Positions 16,041 to 24,222 of a DNA stretch of 37,978 bases are shown piece after piece. Made by a program: the position numbers and the translations under genes. This stretch comes from Bifidobacterium breve. Its GTDB lineage: Bacteria > Actinomycetota > Acidimicrobiia > Acidimicrobiales > Microtrichaceae. The notes beneath the pieces are model-generated. The model was not told where the DNA came from, did no database searches, and was given only the letters and a program-made list of their open reading frames with translations. Location: contig CAMDLX010000013.1 of NCBI GenBank assembly GCA_945901935.1, positions 1 to 37,978 on the forward strand, in the 5' to 3' direction. Numbering within the stretch: the first letter of the stretch is position 1; each line of letters opens with the position of its first letter.

Positions 16041-17476
16041 CCGAGCAGTCGAATCCCTCACTGTTTGAAACTTCACTGCAGGGTGGCGAGCATTCAGCGC
16101 AAGAATCCTTAGAGCCCACCTGGTCGGTCTCTGAATTGCATGAGGCAATCAATGGCCTGCTGCAGCACACCTTCGGCTACGAGATGTGGGTTCAGGGAGA
16201 GATCCGCAATTACAAGGTCTCTGCCAAGAAGCATGTGTATTTCGATCTGATCGATAGCGACTCAAAAAATCCCACCTATCCCTCCATGTTGGCAATCACA
16301 TTGTTTGCGCGTGAAGCCGCAGCGGTGAGCAGATTTCTAGATATGCAGGGCGGTGCAATCGAACTTGCAGACGGCGTGCGCGTTCGCATTTCGGGCAAGT
16401 TGAATACCTACGAATCGCGCAGCTCGCTACAACTTCGCATGAGTGGGATTGACCCCACCTTCACACTTGGCGTGCTCGATCAGGAACGTGATCGAGTGCT
16501 TGCGCTGCTCTCCGCCGAGGGTCTACTCAGGGCAAACGCGCTCCGCCCCCTGACCCCCCTCCCCACTCGCGTCGCGCTCATCACAAGCCTAGGTAGCGCA
16601 GCGCACGCAGATGTTCTGGGCGAGTTCCAAAAATCTGGACTTGGGCTGCAGATCTTCGAACTAGATGCACGGGTGCAAGGAGCCGAGGCAGAAGCTTCGA
16701 TTCTGAGCGCCCTGCATACAGCTCAGGAACTGCCGGTTGACCTGATCTTGCTCTGCCGTGGCGGAGGTGCGCGAACTGATCTTGCTGCATTCGATCTGGA
16801 ATCTGTTGCCCGCGCAATCGCAGAGTCAACCCTTGCCGTCTTTACGGGAATCGGCCATGAGATCGATAGCACCGTGGCACAAGAGGTCGCGCATAGTGGC
16901 CACAAAACTCCGACTGCATGCGCAGCCGCTGTGGTGAATCAAGTCAATGCAGCAGCACAGATGATGGAGCGTTCTTGGCTGCAGGCCTGCGAGGTAGTTG
17001 CGAACCGTCTCGATCGCAGCGAGCGGCAGATGGTGGACTCAGGCGGTCGTGCTGGGCGCGCCGCCCTGCGACATCTTGATCGAGACCAGCAGAGGGTTTC
17101 GAACTTGTTGCACAGCACCAAAATTGCAGTGCCTCGCGTGACCTCGGATGCCGAGACGCGACTAACCGCTGCGTCGAGCAGGGTTGGTCGAGCTGCTCGT
17201 CAGTGGGATGCGTTGACTCGCAACAGTCTTGACGCCCTAGCAGCACGCGCTCGGGTGCACGACCCCGCAACAGCACTTGGCAGAGGCTGGTCTATTACCC
17301 GCACAGCATCAGGAACGGTGGTTCGCTCAGCCAGCGAACTTCATCACGGCGAGCAGATCACCACCCAACTCGCAGATGGCAGCGTGGTCAGCACAGTTGA
17401 ATCCAGCACTGTTGAATCCAGTCCAGTCGAAACCAGTCCAGGCCAGTCCAGCCCGGGCCAACTTGAGGAGAAGTAG
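16037..17476 (+). CDS. xseA: Exodeoxyribonuclease VII large subunit
   Basis: 479 aa from the GTG at 16037 (VTEQSNPSLF). The N-terminal OB-fold (about 35-135) includes WVQGEIRNYK and VYFDLID; the catalytic part has RVALITSLGSAAHADVL, LILLCRGGGARTDL and FTGIGHEIDSTVAQEVAH, followed by a long coiled-coil region and GRGWSITR near the end. With XseB it degrades single-stranded DNA from both ends in DNA repair. The start overlaps the preceding stop by GTGA. Residues after GSVVSTV form a non-conserved tail of five-residue repeats (STVES, STVES, SPVET, SPGQS, SPGQL) from a 15-bp tandem repeat. Confidence 0.95.
   Translation: MTEQSNPSLFETSLQGGEHSAQESLEPTWSVSELHEAINGLLQHTFGYEMWVQGEIRNYKVSAKKHVYFDLIDSDSKNPTYPSMLAITLFAREAAAVSRFLDMQGGAIELADGVRVRISGKLNTYESRSSLQLRMSGIDPTFTLGVLDQERDRVLALLSAEGLLRANALRPLTPLPTRVALITSLGSAAHADVLGEFQKSGLGLQIFELDARVQGAEAEASILSALHTAQELPVDLILLCRGGGARTDLAAFDLESVARAIAESTLAVFTGIGHEIDSTVAQEVAHSGHKTPTACAAAVVNQVNAAAQMMERSWLQACEVVANRLDRSERQMVDSGGRAGRAALRHLDRDQQRVSNLLHSTKIAVPRVTSDAETRLTAASSRVGRAARQWDALTRNSLDALAARARVHDPATALGRGWSITRTASGTVVRSASELHHGEQITTQLADGSVVSTVESSTVESSPVETSPGQSSPGQLEEK
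17390..17464. repeat. 15-bp tandem repeat, five units, at the 3' end of xseA
   Basis: In-frame units begin at 17390, 17405, 17420, 17435 and 17450 and encode S-(T/P)-(V/G)-(E/Q)-(S/T/L). They lie after the conserved XseA domain and only four codons before and including the stop. Confidence 0.8.
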
Positions 17477-17716
17477 ATGAGTACCGAAGCAGTTTCCCCT
17501 GAAGAACTCGGTTTTAGCGCCGCTATGGCCGAACTTGAACAGATCGTGGCAGCCCTAGAATCCGATGGACTGGATGTGGACGAACTCGCTGAAAAGGTCA
17601 GTCGCGCTGCAGAGATCGTGGATTGGTGCCGAAGCAAGCTTGATGCCACTCGGTTTCAGGTGGAAAAAATTGTTGAACGCCTTGACGGCGCCACTGCCGA
17701 ATCCGCAGATGAGTAA
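17477..17716 (+). CDS. xseB: Exodeoxyribonuclease VII small subunit
   Basis: 79 aa, the usual size. FSAAMAELEQIVAALES and a second helix with LAEKVSRAAEIVDWCRSKL match the helical hairpin of XseB: F-x-x-A-x-x-E-L-E-x-I-V then L-x-x-x-(V/L)-x-x-Y/A-x-x-x-x-x-x-C-x-x-x-L. The ATG directly follows the xseA stop codon, so both subunits come from one message. Its 3' end is six bases from the convergent hydrolase gene. Confidence 0.93.
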   Translation: MSTEAVSPEELGFSAAMAELEQIVAALESDGLDVDELAEKVSRAAEIVDWCRSKLDATRFQVEKIVERLDGATAESADE

Positions 17717-17722
17717 TCAGCC

Positions 17723-18430
17723 CTAGAGCCCTGCGTAAAACTGTAAAGCCTCGTCCACGGTGCCATGCCCGACTCCCGGCTCGGCCGCAACTGCTGCAAG
17801 CCATTCCGGTCGCGCTACTGCGCACACCATGAGCGCCTTTTCCAACTTGCTGCTCTCAAGCACAAACCGAACATAGGTCTGCGCGTAATCGGGTGGGCGA
17901 ACGTCTCGAGCCAACTCAAGAAGTGCAAACGGGTCGGGGGTGTTACTGGCCCAGGGTGCTGGAAAGGGAACCGATGGAGACCCCGGGTGAATCCCGCCAC
18001 CCACTAAACCGGGCCCATCAGACATCACCACTCCCATCACTTGCTTGGGTCGCGCTGCAGCAATGAGCAGGCCGATATAAGCGCCGAGTCCGCGCCCCAA
18101 AATGGTAACTTCGCCAAGCTCTTCGAGCGATGCATCAACATCTCCAACCAGAATTTCCGAGGTGTAGCCACCCCCAACTGGAATGGTCGACTGCCCATGG
18201 CCCGTAAAATCAAGGCCATAAACAGGGCCGGGCCAGCGAACACTGGGGGGAACTTCATCGGGTGTTCGCTCGCCGAGTCCGTGCAGGAGCAACAGTGGGC
18301 GGTGGGTCGGATCGGACCCATTTGTGAGGTGATGAATCGCAAGGTCAATGCGGTTGTGGCGCACCCAGATGGTGTCTGAGCCGGCGGGGCTCTTTGAATT
18401 GGCGGGGCTCTCTGAATCGAGGGGGCTCAT
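17723..18430 (-). CDS. Alpha/beta-hydrolase-fold protein without the nucleophile serine
   Basis: 235 aa. LLLLHGLGERTPDEVPP and GLDFTGHGQS are the usual oxyanion and strand-4 regions. The nucleophile elbow, however, reads LGRGLGAYIG, with Gly where G-x-S-x-G enzymes have Ser, and no convincing catalytic His follows near the C-terminus. It is therefore likely a non-hydrolytic member or an inactive copy. The N-terminus carries three six-residue repeats (SPLDSE, SPANSK, SPAGSD). The ATG overlaps the stop of the upstream hydrolase gene (ATGA), suggesting a joint function with that intact enzyme. The length is a little short for the family. Confidence 0.75.
   Translation of the reverse strand: MSPLDSESPANSKSPAGSDTIWVRHNRIDLAIHHLTNGSDPTHRPLLLLHGLGERTPDEVPPSVRWPGPVYGLDFTGHGQSTIPVGGGYTSEILVGDVDASLEELGEVTILGRGLGAYIGLLIAAARPKQVMGVVMSDGPGLVGGGIHPGSPSVPFPAPWASNTPDPFALLELARDVRPPDYAQTYVRFVLESSKLEKALMVCAVARPEWLAAVAAEPGVGHGTVDEALQFYAGL
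18374..18427. repeat. 18-bp tandem repeat, three units, at the 5' end of the degenerate hydrolase gene
   Basis: Units at 18374, 18392 and 18410 share a GGCGGGGCTCT-like core and encode the SP-x-x-S-x repeats directly after the start codon, before the conserved domain. Confidence 0.7.
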
Positions 18431-19350
18431 GAGAGGAACTCCAGAATCAGATCGGCCACAAGGCGCGGCTGTTCGATATGCACAAAGTGTCCGACACCTT
18501 CTAGGCCTTCGAACTGCGCTCCGGGTGGCAAATAGGGCTCCACATCCGATGGTCGGCTGCCCCAGCCCATGACTTCAATCTCTAGACCCATTACCCCAAG
18601 CATGGGCACGCCCAACCCTGGCAGCCTCAGCATCGACCACTCCGGCCGCCACGGGCCGAACCCGCCCATACGCATAGTGGGGTCCAGCTTCCAACGCCAA
18701 CCGTCAGCCTCTTGTCGCGCACCTACATACACCAAGTACTGCAACCACTCGGTAGTCAGGCGTGGGTTCATTCGACCTCGGCGCTCGGCCAGTTCCTGCA
18801 CTGTTCCGGGCCTGCGCTGTTTATCACTGAGCGTTCGGCGATGAGCCAGCCACCGGTCCATCTCATCGCGTTGCATACGCGTTCGTTCCAGTTCTGACAC
18901 GTCGGGCATGTTGTTGCCCGAGGGCAGACCATCAAGATTGACCAACGCAGACACCCGGTGCGGTGCAACATTCGCAAGGTGCATCACCATGGAGCCGCCC
19001 TTTGAATGGCCAATAAACGGCAGCGGCTCATCGGGGAGGGTCGCAAGAACTGAAGCAGCATCTCGGATATCTGCCTCCCAGCTGTACAAGTGCGCCCAGG
19101 CCGACTCGCCATGGCCGCGCTGATCCCAGCTGACTACCCGGTACCCGCCATCGGCCAACATCGGCGCAAACCTGTTGAGCGTCTCGGCAAAGTCAAAGCC
19201 GCCATGCGCCAGAAGCAGCGCTGGGGCCTGTTCATCGCCCCATTCGGCCACCGAGATCTTCACTCCTGCAGCGTCAACGACTCGCCTGCGATCTGGGCGC
19301 CGCACGCCTTCGGGCTGCGCGAGAAACTCGCTCGTCAGATCAGGAACCAT
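18427..19350 (-). CDS. Alpha/beta hydrolase
   Basis: 307 aa. LLLAHGGFDFAETLNRF holds the oxyanion region, WDQRGHGES follows, and the nucleophile elbow is IGHSKGGSM with the expected Ser. The catalytic His is in GVGHFVHIEQP near the C-terminus. This is the epoxide hydrolase / haloperoxidase / esterase type; the substrate cannot be told. Cytoplasmic, no signal peptide. First gene of a two-gene minus-strand operon with the serine-less relative. It diverges from the sensor kinase gene, with 98 bases in between. Confidence 0.85.
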   Translation of the reverse strand: MVPDLTSEFLAQPEGVRRPDRRRVVDAAGVKISVAEWGDEQAPALLLAHGGFDFAETLNRFAPMLADGGYRVVSWDQRGHGESAWAHLYSWEADIRDAASVLATLPDEPLPFIGHSKGGSMVMHLANVAPHRVSALVNLDGLPSGNNMPDVSELERTRMQRDEMDRWLAHRRTLSDKQRRPGTVQELAERRGRMNPRLTTEWLQYLVYVGARQEADGWRWKLDPTMRMGGFGPWRPEWSMLRLPGLGVPMLGVMGLEIEVMGWGSRPSDVEPYLPPGAQFEGLEGVGHFVHIEQPRLVADLILEFLS

Positions 19351-19448
19351 TGAGAGATGTTAGGGCTGCGCGCTGCGATCTCTGAAGTTGTTGCGCAGCG
19401 GCACAGTATTTGACCGACGATTAGTAGAGTGAACAGCAGAGACTTCAC

Positions 19449-21269
19449 ATGGACGCCACTGACCTAGAGAGTTCACCCACTTCAGATGCCGAACGACTCC
19501 AAGTCGATCAGGCCGTGGCTGCATTGCGCGCGTTGCCGTTTGGTGGGATTGACGACGCAACCCGAAATTTTGCGCTACCACCGTCGATTCGCTCGGGAGT
19601 CTCCCCCGCAATTGCGACCCTGCGTTGGGGTGCTGTGGGGTTTGGAATCGTCTTCGCCGCTCCCGCCGCATTTCAGGGCTCCTATATTGCAGTGATCACG
19701 GTTGCTGTGTGTGTGTTCATCACCACCTGGCGAACAGTCATCCCAATCCGTCTGGCATCCACACGTTTTCAGGACCGATTTGTAGCTTTCGGAGACGTAG
19801 CAATCATCGGTCTGGCCGTTGGCGCAGGCGGCGGCCTAGAAAGCCCATTCATCTTTTCGCTAATGGCCGCCATGGTGGTCATGAGTTTCGGCTGGGGCTA
19901 CCTAGCTGGAACGATTGCGTTACTAACAGGCGCCGTGACCATGCTGATTGCGCTGCCGCTTGGGGCGAATAGCTACACGCAACAAGCCGATACTCAGCGA
20001 GATTTTGGACTGACGCTGGTGATGATTCTGGGCGTTGCCGCTGCGAGTTTCGTGCGGGGTCGACTCTTAGATTCAGAGGTGCGGCGAGGCTCACTCGCTG
20101 GTCAGGTTGACTCGCTCAGCGATGCAAACGATCTGCTCGCCTTGGTCAACAATGTGGCGCGCACACTGCCAACCTCGCTCAGCCTTCGTGAGGCCCTAGA
20201 GGCATCCCGGCTGCAACTTGGAACTGCTTTTGATACACACACAATCTGCCTGCTGGCCCTTGATGAACGCTCCGAGGAATGGGTCCCTAACCTGGCTGAT
20301 GGTTGCGTGCTGAATCCGGCCTATCGAACTGCCGCCTTACCCGAGCCGCTACGCCAAGCATTGAATTCGACTGCGCCGATCTTGGTCACTCCCGTAACAG
20401 GAAGCACTCCTGTAGATGGCGGTGGGTCGCTGTTTCTTTCCAGCAGCAGTCAGAGCGGGCTCTATGTCCGCTTGCAAACTCGCGGCAATACCATTGGCCT
20501 GTTGGGCCTAGAACACGCCGAGAGCGATCACTTTCAGCCGCAGCACCTGAACCTGTTAACCGGCATGGCCGAGGTCCTCGCTCTCACCATTGACAACGCC
20601 CGATGGTTCGGACGGCTCCGAACTCTGGGAGCGGAAGAGGAACGCATCCGCTTAGCCCGGGACTTGCACGATCGACTCGGTCAATGGCTCACCTATATCT
20701 CCTTCGAACTCGAGCGAATCATGAGCAACGAGCCCGAGCAGCTTGAGGAACTCACCCAGCTCTACAGCGATGTCCAAGCCGCCCTTGACGAACTCCGTGA
20801 GACGCTCCGTCAGTTGCGATCAGGTGTCAGCGAGGACCAGCCCCTGGCAGTGCTCGGACGCGATCTGGTGGCACGTTTCGCGGATCGGTCTGCAGTAACC
20901 GCCACGTTCACCGTGACTCGACCAGAGGAGCGGCTGCCCGTTCCAGTCGAGAACGAGATTCTGCGAATTCTGCAAGAGGCACTCAACAACATCGCAAAGC
21001 ACGCACTCGCTACGCATGTCAGCGTCGTCTGGGACGTAGACGGCGGCAACTTTCAACTCGTGGTAACAGACGATGGCCAAGGGTTCGAGATTGCCCGGGG
21101 GGTTCGTGATTCCTCCTATGGTTTGGTTGGCATGAGAGAACGAGCCGATGTCATTGGCGCCGACCTCACCATCGAGAGCACCCCCGGTTCTGGGACGGTG
21201 CTTCGAGTCTTTGCTGGCAGCACGTCGAGTAGTTCGGTACCGATCCTCAAACAGGGAGCAATGCGTTGA
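19449..21269 (+). CDS. NarL-type sensor histidine kinase with GAF domain
   Basis: 606 aa. Membrane helices occupy about 58-210 (six predicted by eye), with a MASE-like layout and no large extracytoplasmic loop. A GAF-like domain spans about 235-385. The HisKA_3 dimerisation box is ERIRLARDLHDRLGQWL with phospho-acceptor H407, and the HATPase part has ILQEALNNIAKHA, DDGQGFE and YGLVGMRERA. It autophosphorylates and passes phosphate to the response regulator encoded immediately downstream, whose TTG start overlaps this stop (TTGA). The signal is unknown; the GAF domain suggests a small cytosolic ligand or redox cue. No Shine-Dalgarno is visible at the ATG. Confidence 0.92.
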   Translation: MDATDLESSPTSDAERLQVDQAVAALRALPFGGIDDATRNFALPPSIRSGVSPAIATLRWGAVGFGIVFAAPAAFQGSYIAVITVAVCVFITTWRTVIPIRLASTRFQDRFVAFGDVAIIGLAVGAGGGLESPFIFSLMAAMVVMSFGWGYLAGTIALLTGAVTMLIALPLGANSYTQQADTQRDFGLTLVMILGVAAASFVRGRLLDSEVRRGSLAGQVDSLSDANDLLALVNNVARTLPTSLSLREALEASRLQLGTAFDTHTICLLALDERSEEWVPNLADGCVLNPAYRTAALPEPLRQALNSTAPILVTPVTGSTPVDGGGSLFLSSSSQSGLYVRLQTRGNTIGLLGLEHAESDHFQPQHLNLLTGMAEVLALTIDNARWFGRLRTLGAEEERIRLARDLHDRLGQWLTYISFELERIMSNEPEQLEELTQLYSDVQAALDELRETLRQLRSGVSEDQPLAVLGRDLVARFADRSAVTATFTVTRPEERLPVPVENEILRILQEALNNIAKHALATHVSVVWDVDGGNFQLVVTDDGQGFEIARGVRDSSYGLVGMRERADVIGADLTIESTPGSGTVLRVFAGSTSSSSVPILKQGAMR

Positions 21270-21919
21270 GAGTTCTATTAGCTGATGACCATCAGATTCT
21301 TCGGGACGGAATCCGTCGAGGACTCGAAAACGCCGGGGAAGAAGTCGTCGGCGAAGCAAGCAACGGTGAAGAGGCCGTGACGCTTGCACGAGAGACTCAG
21401 CCCGACATCGTGTTGATGGATTTGTCTATGCCAGTCCTCGACGGGGTCAGTGCAACCCGCAGAATCATTAGCGAGTTCCCAGATATCAAAGTCGTTGTGC
21501 TCACGATGCACGATGATCCCCCACTCACTCGGTCTGCGCTCGAGGCCGGAGCCTCTGCGTACCTGACCAAGGGAACCTCATTTGCCGACGTGCTTGACAC
21601 TCTGCGCCGGGTACTCGCTGGTGAAGAGGTACTGAGCCCGCAATTGGCGGCATCAATGTTGACTGTGGTCGAGGCAGAAGACCCTGGAGAAGAACTGTTG
21701 TCTTCTCGCCAAACCGAGATTCTGCAGATGATCGCAGATGGCCAGAGCACCAAACAGGTGGCGCGCGAGCTGGGAATCACCCAAAAAACTGTGCACAACC
21801 ACCTCAATGCCATTTACCGCCGTTTGGATACGCAAAGCCTGACTCACGCTGTGTTGTCGGCAGTCCGACTCGGAATTATTGATCTGCGCCCGACACCTGA
21901 AGACAGCGAGGCTGTCTAA
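21266..21919 (+). CDS. NarL/FixJ-family response regulator
   Basis: 217 aa. The receiver domain has the acidic pair D7-D8, phospho-acceptor D52 in VLMDLSMP, the conserved Thr in VVVLTMHDD and the Lys in YLTKGT. A LuxR-type helix-turn-helix follows (LSSRQTEILQMIADGQSTKQ, then ELGITQKTVHNHLNAIYRRL). It binds DNA when phosphorylated by the kinase encoded just upstream. The start is TTG at 21266, supported by AGGGAG seven bases before it and by overlap with the kinase stop. An ATG at 21261 is out of frame. Confidence 0.95.
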   Translation: MRVLLADDHQILRDGIRRGLENAGEEVVGEASNGEEAVTLARETQPDIVLMDLSMPVLDGVSATRRIISEFPDIKVVVLTMHDDPPLTRSALEAGASAYLTKGTSFADVLDTLRRVLAGEEVLSPQLAASMLTVVEAEDPGEELLSSRQTEILQMIADGQSTKQVARELGITQKTVHNHLNAIYRRLDTQSLTHAVLSAVRLGIIDLRPTPEDSEAV

Positions 21920-21968
21920 GAAAACTGCGCTCCGTGACAAAACCGGCTTTTAGGCCGCTGCTCAGCAG

Positions 21969-21992
21969 ATCTGCCTACTCAGAGTGGCAGAT
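21969..21992. other. Hairpin in the leader of the secreted Ig-like gene
   Basis: ATCTGCC (21969-21975) pairs with GGCAGAT (21986-21992) around a 10-base loop. It lies 50 bases after the response regulator stop and 67 bases before the next ATG. There is no T-run, so it could be a weak terminator or an operator for the neighbouring genes. Confidence 0.4.
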
Positions 21993-22059
21993 GCTCGCGG
22001 GTTTTGCCCATAGGAGAAGAATTGGAATTCTGTGAAGATACGTAGGAAGGAGGCGGCGA

Positions 22060-22839
22060 ATGGCGAGCCTAACTAATGCAATGACAACACAACGAGCGCG
22101 TCTAGGGCGCGTTTTGCTCGCCGCCTCGGCATCTACCCTGATGACCTGCGTGGTGGCTCTACCGATGGCGTATCAGGCACAGGTCGCTCGCGCCGATCAA
22201 ACCCAAACCCTGCCAACACCCTCCAATTCGAACCCAGATACCACCCCAAGCAGCACCATCTCTACGCTGCCGCCCGCATCTGTGCTTGGCGCAACCACAA
22301 TTGCCGAGCCACCTCCTGACGCAGCATCTGGCCCGGCCGAAATCGCGGAGGCGCCGACTACAAGCCCGCGTAAGCCCGCATCGCCAAGAGCCACTGCACC
22401 CCCGAGATCACCGACTCCTGCCGATCCGCCGGTTACTTCACTCGAGGTTCCCAGCACAGATCCTCCACCCACAACTTCTCCGACGAGCAGCGTCCCTGCG
22501 CCCACCACCACCGAGGTTCGCAGCAACCCCGGCGGGTTGCGGTGGTCCGCTTCGCCCTCTCTCTCATCCTCGGAGGCACTGCAAGGCGCAGAGATTGTTT
22601 CGGGTACTGCCGCAATCTTTATCTTCTTGGATGCCGGCATTGAGGATGGAATTGTCTCAGTGAAGTTCTTCCTAGATGGCGAGCTCAGAGCTACGGAGTT
22701 CAGTTCCCCTTGGGAACTCCTTGGCGGAGCCTCACTCGACCCAACAAGCCTCAGTACCGGGCAACACACCGTTCGGGCCGAGATCGCATTGACTGATGGG
22801 CGGACACTCGACCGGGAAGCCAAGTTCACGAAGCCGTAA
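22060..22839 (+). CDS. Secreted Pro/Ser/Thr-rich protein with a C-terminal Ig-like domain
   Basis: 259 aa with a textbook AAGGAGG six bases before the ATG. The N-terminal hydrophobic segment (LLAASASTLMTCVVALPMAY, ending near ARA) is a signal peptide or anchor. About residues 45-160 are a low-complexity P/S/T linker. The C-terminal 95 residues contain VKFFLDGELRATEFSSPWEL and TGQHTVRAEIALTDGR, the pattern of bacterial Ig-like domains that follow 'x-F-x-(L/V)-D-G'. No catalytic domain is present. A wall- or surface-associated role is likely. It is the first gene after the two-component system and could be its target. Confidence 0.75.
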   Translation: MASLTNAMTTQRARLGRVLLAASASTLMTCVVALPMAYQAQVARADQTQTLPTPSNSNPDTTPSSTISTLPPASVLGATTIAEPPPDAASGPAEIAEAPTTSPRKPASPRATAPPRSPTPADPPVTSLEVPSTDPPPTTSPTSSVPAPTTTEVRSNPGGLRWSASPSLSSSEALQGAEIVSGTAAIFIFLDAGIEDGIVSVKFFLDGELRATEFSSPWELLGGASLDPTSLSTGQHTVRAEIALTDGRTLDREAKFTKP

Positions 22840-22919
22840 CGGTTCGAGCAGGGCTGCCCTCGCCGCTCGCGCCTACGATACGACCCAGATTGTTGAGCAG
22901 ACAGAACGAGGGCATCCCA

Positions 22920-24149
22920 ATGGCAGAAATCCGCGGCACCGTAGAACCAGGCTTTGAGCAGGTTCGAGAGGCCTTCGAAGAGAACTTTGATTCACACGGA
23001 GAAGTAGGAGCCGCTTTCAGTTTGTATGTAGACGGCAACGCCGTGGTCAACCTGACAGGTGGTGTCACCACCGAAGGTACTGAGTACAACGCCGACACCT
23101 TGCAGATGGTGTTCTCCTCCACCAAGGGAGCAACTGCACTATGCGCGCACATCTTGGCTCAACGCGGATTGCTAGATTTTGATGCACCAGTTGCGCAGTA
23201 CTGGCCAGAGTTTGCAGCACAAGGAAAAGGCGAGATTCCTGTCTCTTGGCTGCTGTGTCACAAGAGCGGCCTGATCGATACAACCAGGCGCCTGAGTTTG
23301 GATGATGCGCTCGATTGGGACACGGTGGTGAGCGCACTGGCAGAAAGCACGCCCGTCTGGGAACCAGGAACTCAACACGGGTACCACGCTGTTACCTACG
23401 GTTGGCTAGTTGGTGAGATTGTGCGCCGGGTATCGGGCATGAGTATCGGCGAGTTTTTTGCAACCGAGGTAGCCGGCCCGCTGGGTTTGGACTTCTGGAT
23501 TGGACTGCCCGAGCAACAACATGACCGGGTCTCTCGCCTAATCCCGATGGGCCTGCCCGAGGGAGTCGACCTTGAGGTCATCTCAGCCGCAGGTGCCGGC
23601 GCAGGTGCTGATGTTGCGACTGGGGAACCCGCAGAACCGGCTTCGATTGGTTTGGTTCAGATGCTCGACATGCTGCTCGGCCCCGACAACCTTGCAGGCA
23701 AGGCTCTCTCTGCGCCTGGCGGTGCCTTTATGGACCAAGAGGCTTGGAATACCCCCGAATTGTGGTCAGCCATGATCCCAGCGGCGAACGGGGTCACCAA
23801 CGCCAATTCACTGGCTCGTATGTATGCGGCCTGCGTAGGCGAGGTTGATGGTGTGCGCCTGCTGTCTGAAGATGCAATGAATAAGGCCATTGAAGTGCAA
23901 ACCGAGGGCGCCGACGCCGTGTTGATGTTTCCGATTCCCTTCGCAATGGGATTCATGCGCGGTTCAGACTTCTCGCCACTCTCCGGTGATCGCTCCTTTG
24001 GTCACTACGGGGCCGGTGGATCAGTCGGCTTTGCAGACCCGGATCGCAAGATGGCCTTTGGCTATGTGATGAACCAGATGCAGTTCGGCCTTGCCGGAGA
24101 CCCACGCACAGCCTCGCTGATCAAGGCGGTCGAGGCATCGATCAGCTGA
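22920..24149 (+). CDS. Beta-lactamase-fold serine hydrolase (EstB/class C-like)
   Basis: 409 aa from the ATG at 22920, chosen for GAGGG seven bases upstream; TACGAT further upstream may be its -10. S66-S-T-K69 is the SxxK nucleophile motif, a Tyr-containing segment YHAVTYGWLVGEIVRR provides the second motif, and HYGAGGSVGF is the third (H-x-G-G type). This group contains esterases, carboxylesterases and D-aminopeptidases rather than true beta-lactamases. No signal peptide is seen, so it is expected in the cytosol. Substrate unknown. Confidence 0.88.
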   Translation: MAEIRGTVEPGFEQVREAFEENFDSHGEVGAAFSLYVDGNAVVNLTGGVTTEGTEYNADTLQMVFSSTKGATALCAHILAQRGLLDFDAPVAQYWPEFAAQGKGEIPVSWLLCHKSGLIDTTRRLSLDDALDWDTVVSALAESTPVWEPGTQHGYHAVTYGWLVGEIVRRVSGMSIGEFFATEVAGPLGLDFWIGLPEQQHDRVSRLIPMGLPEGVDLEVISAAGAGAGADVATGEPAEPASIGLVQMLDMLLGPDNLAGKALSAPGGAFMDQEAWNTPELWSAMIPAANGVTNANSLARMYAACVGEVDGVRLLSEDAMNKAIEVQTEGADAVLMFPIPFAMGFMRGSDFSPLSGDRSFGHYGAGGSVGFADPDRKMAFGYVMNQMQFGLAGDPRTASLIKAVEASIS

Positions 24150-24222
24150 CCCCGCTGTACCCCAAGATCAGGCGCAGTGTGCAGCCCACTTTGCGTTCTT
24201 GGCCCGTGGCGAGTCTCATGTC

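Noticed and set aside
21920-22059. Possible c-di-AMP riboswitch before a secreted protein gene
   Set aside because: The conserved core of that riboswitch could not be found; only short hairpins are present.
22197-22829. 210-codon minus-strand frame opposite the secreted Ig-like gene
   Set aside because: Shadow frame; the plus strand has an ideal ribosome site, signal peptide and domain.
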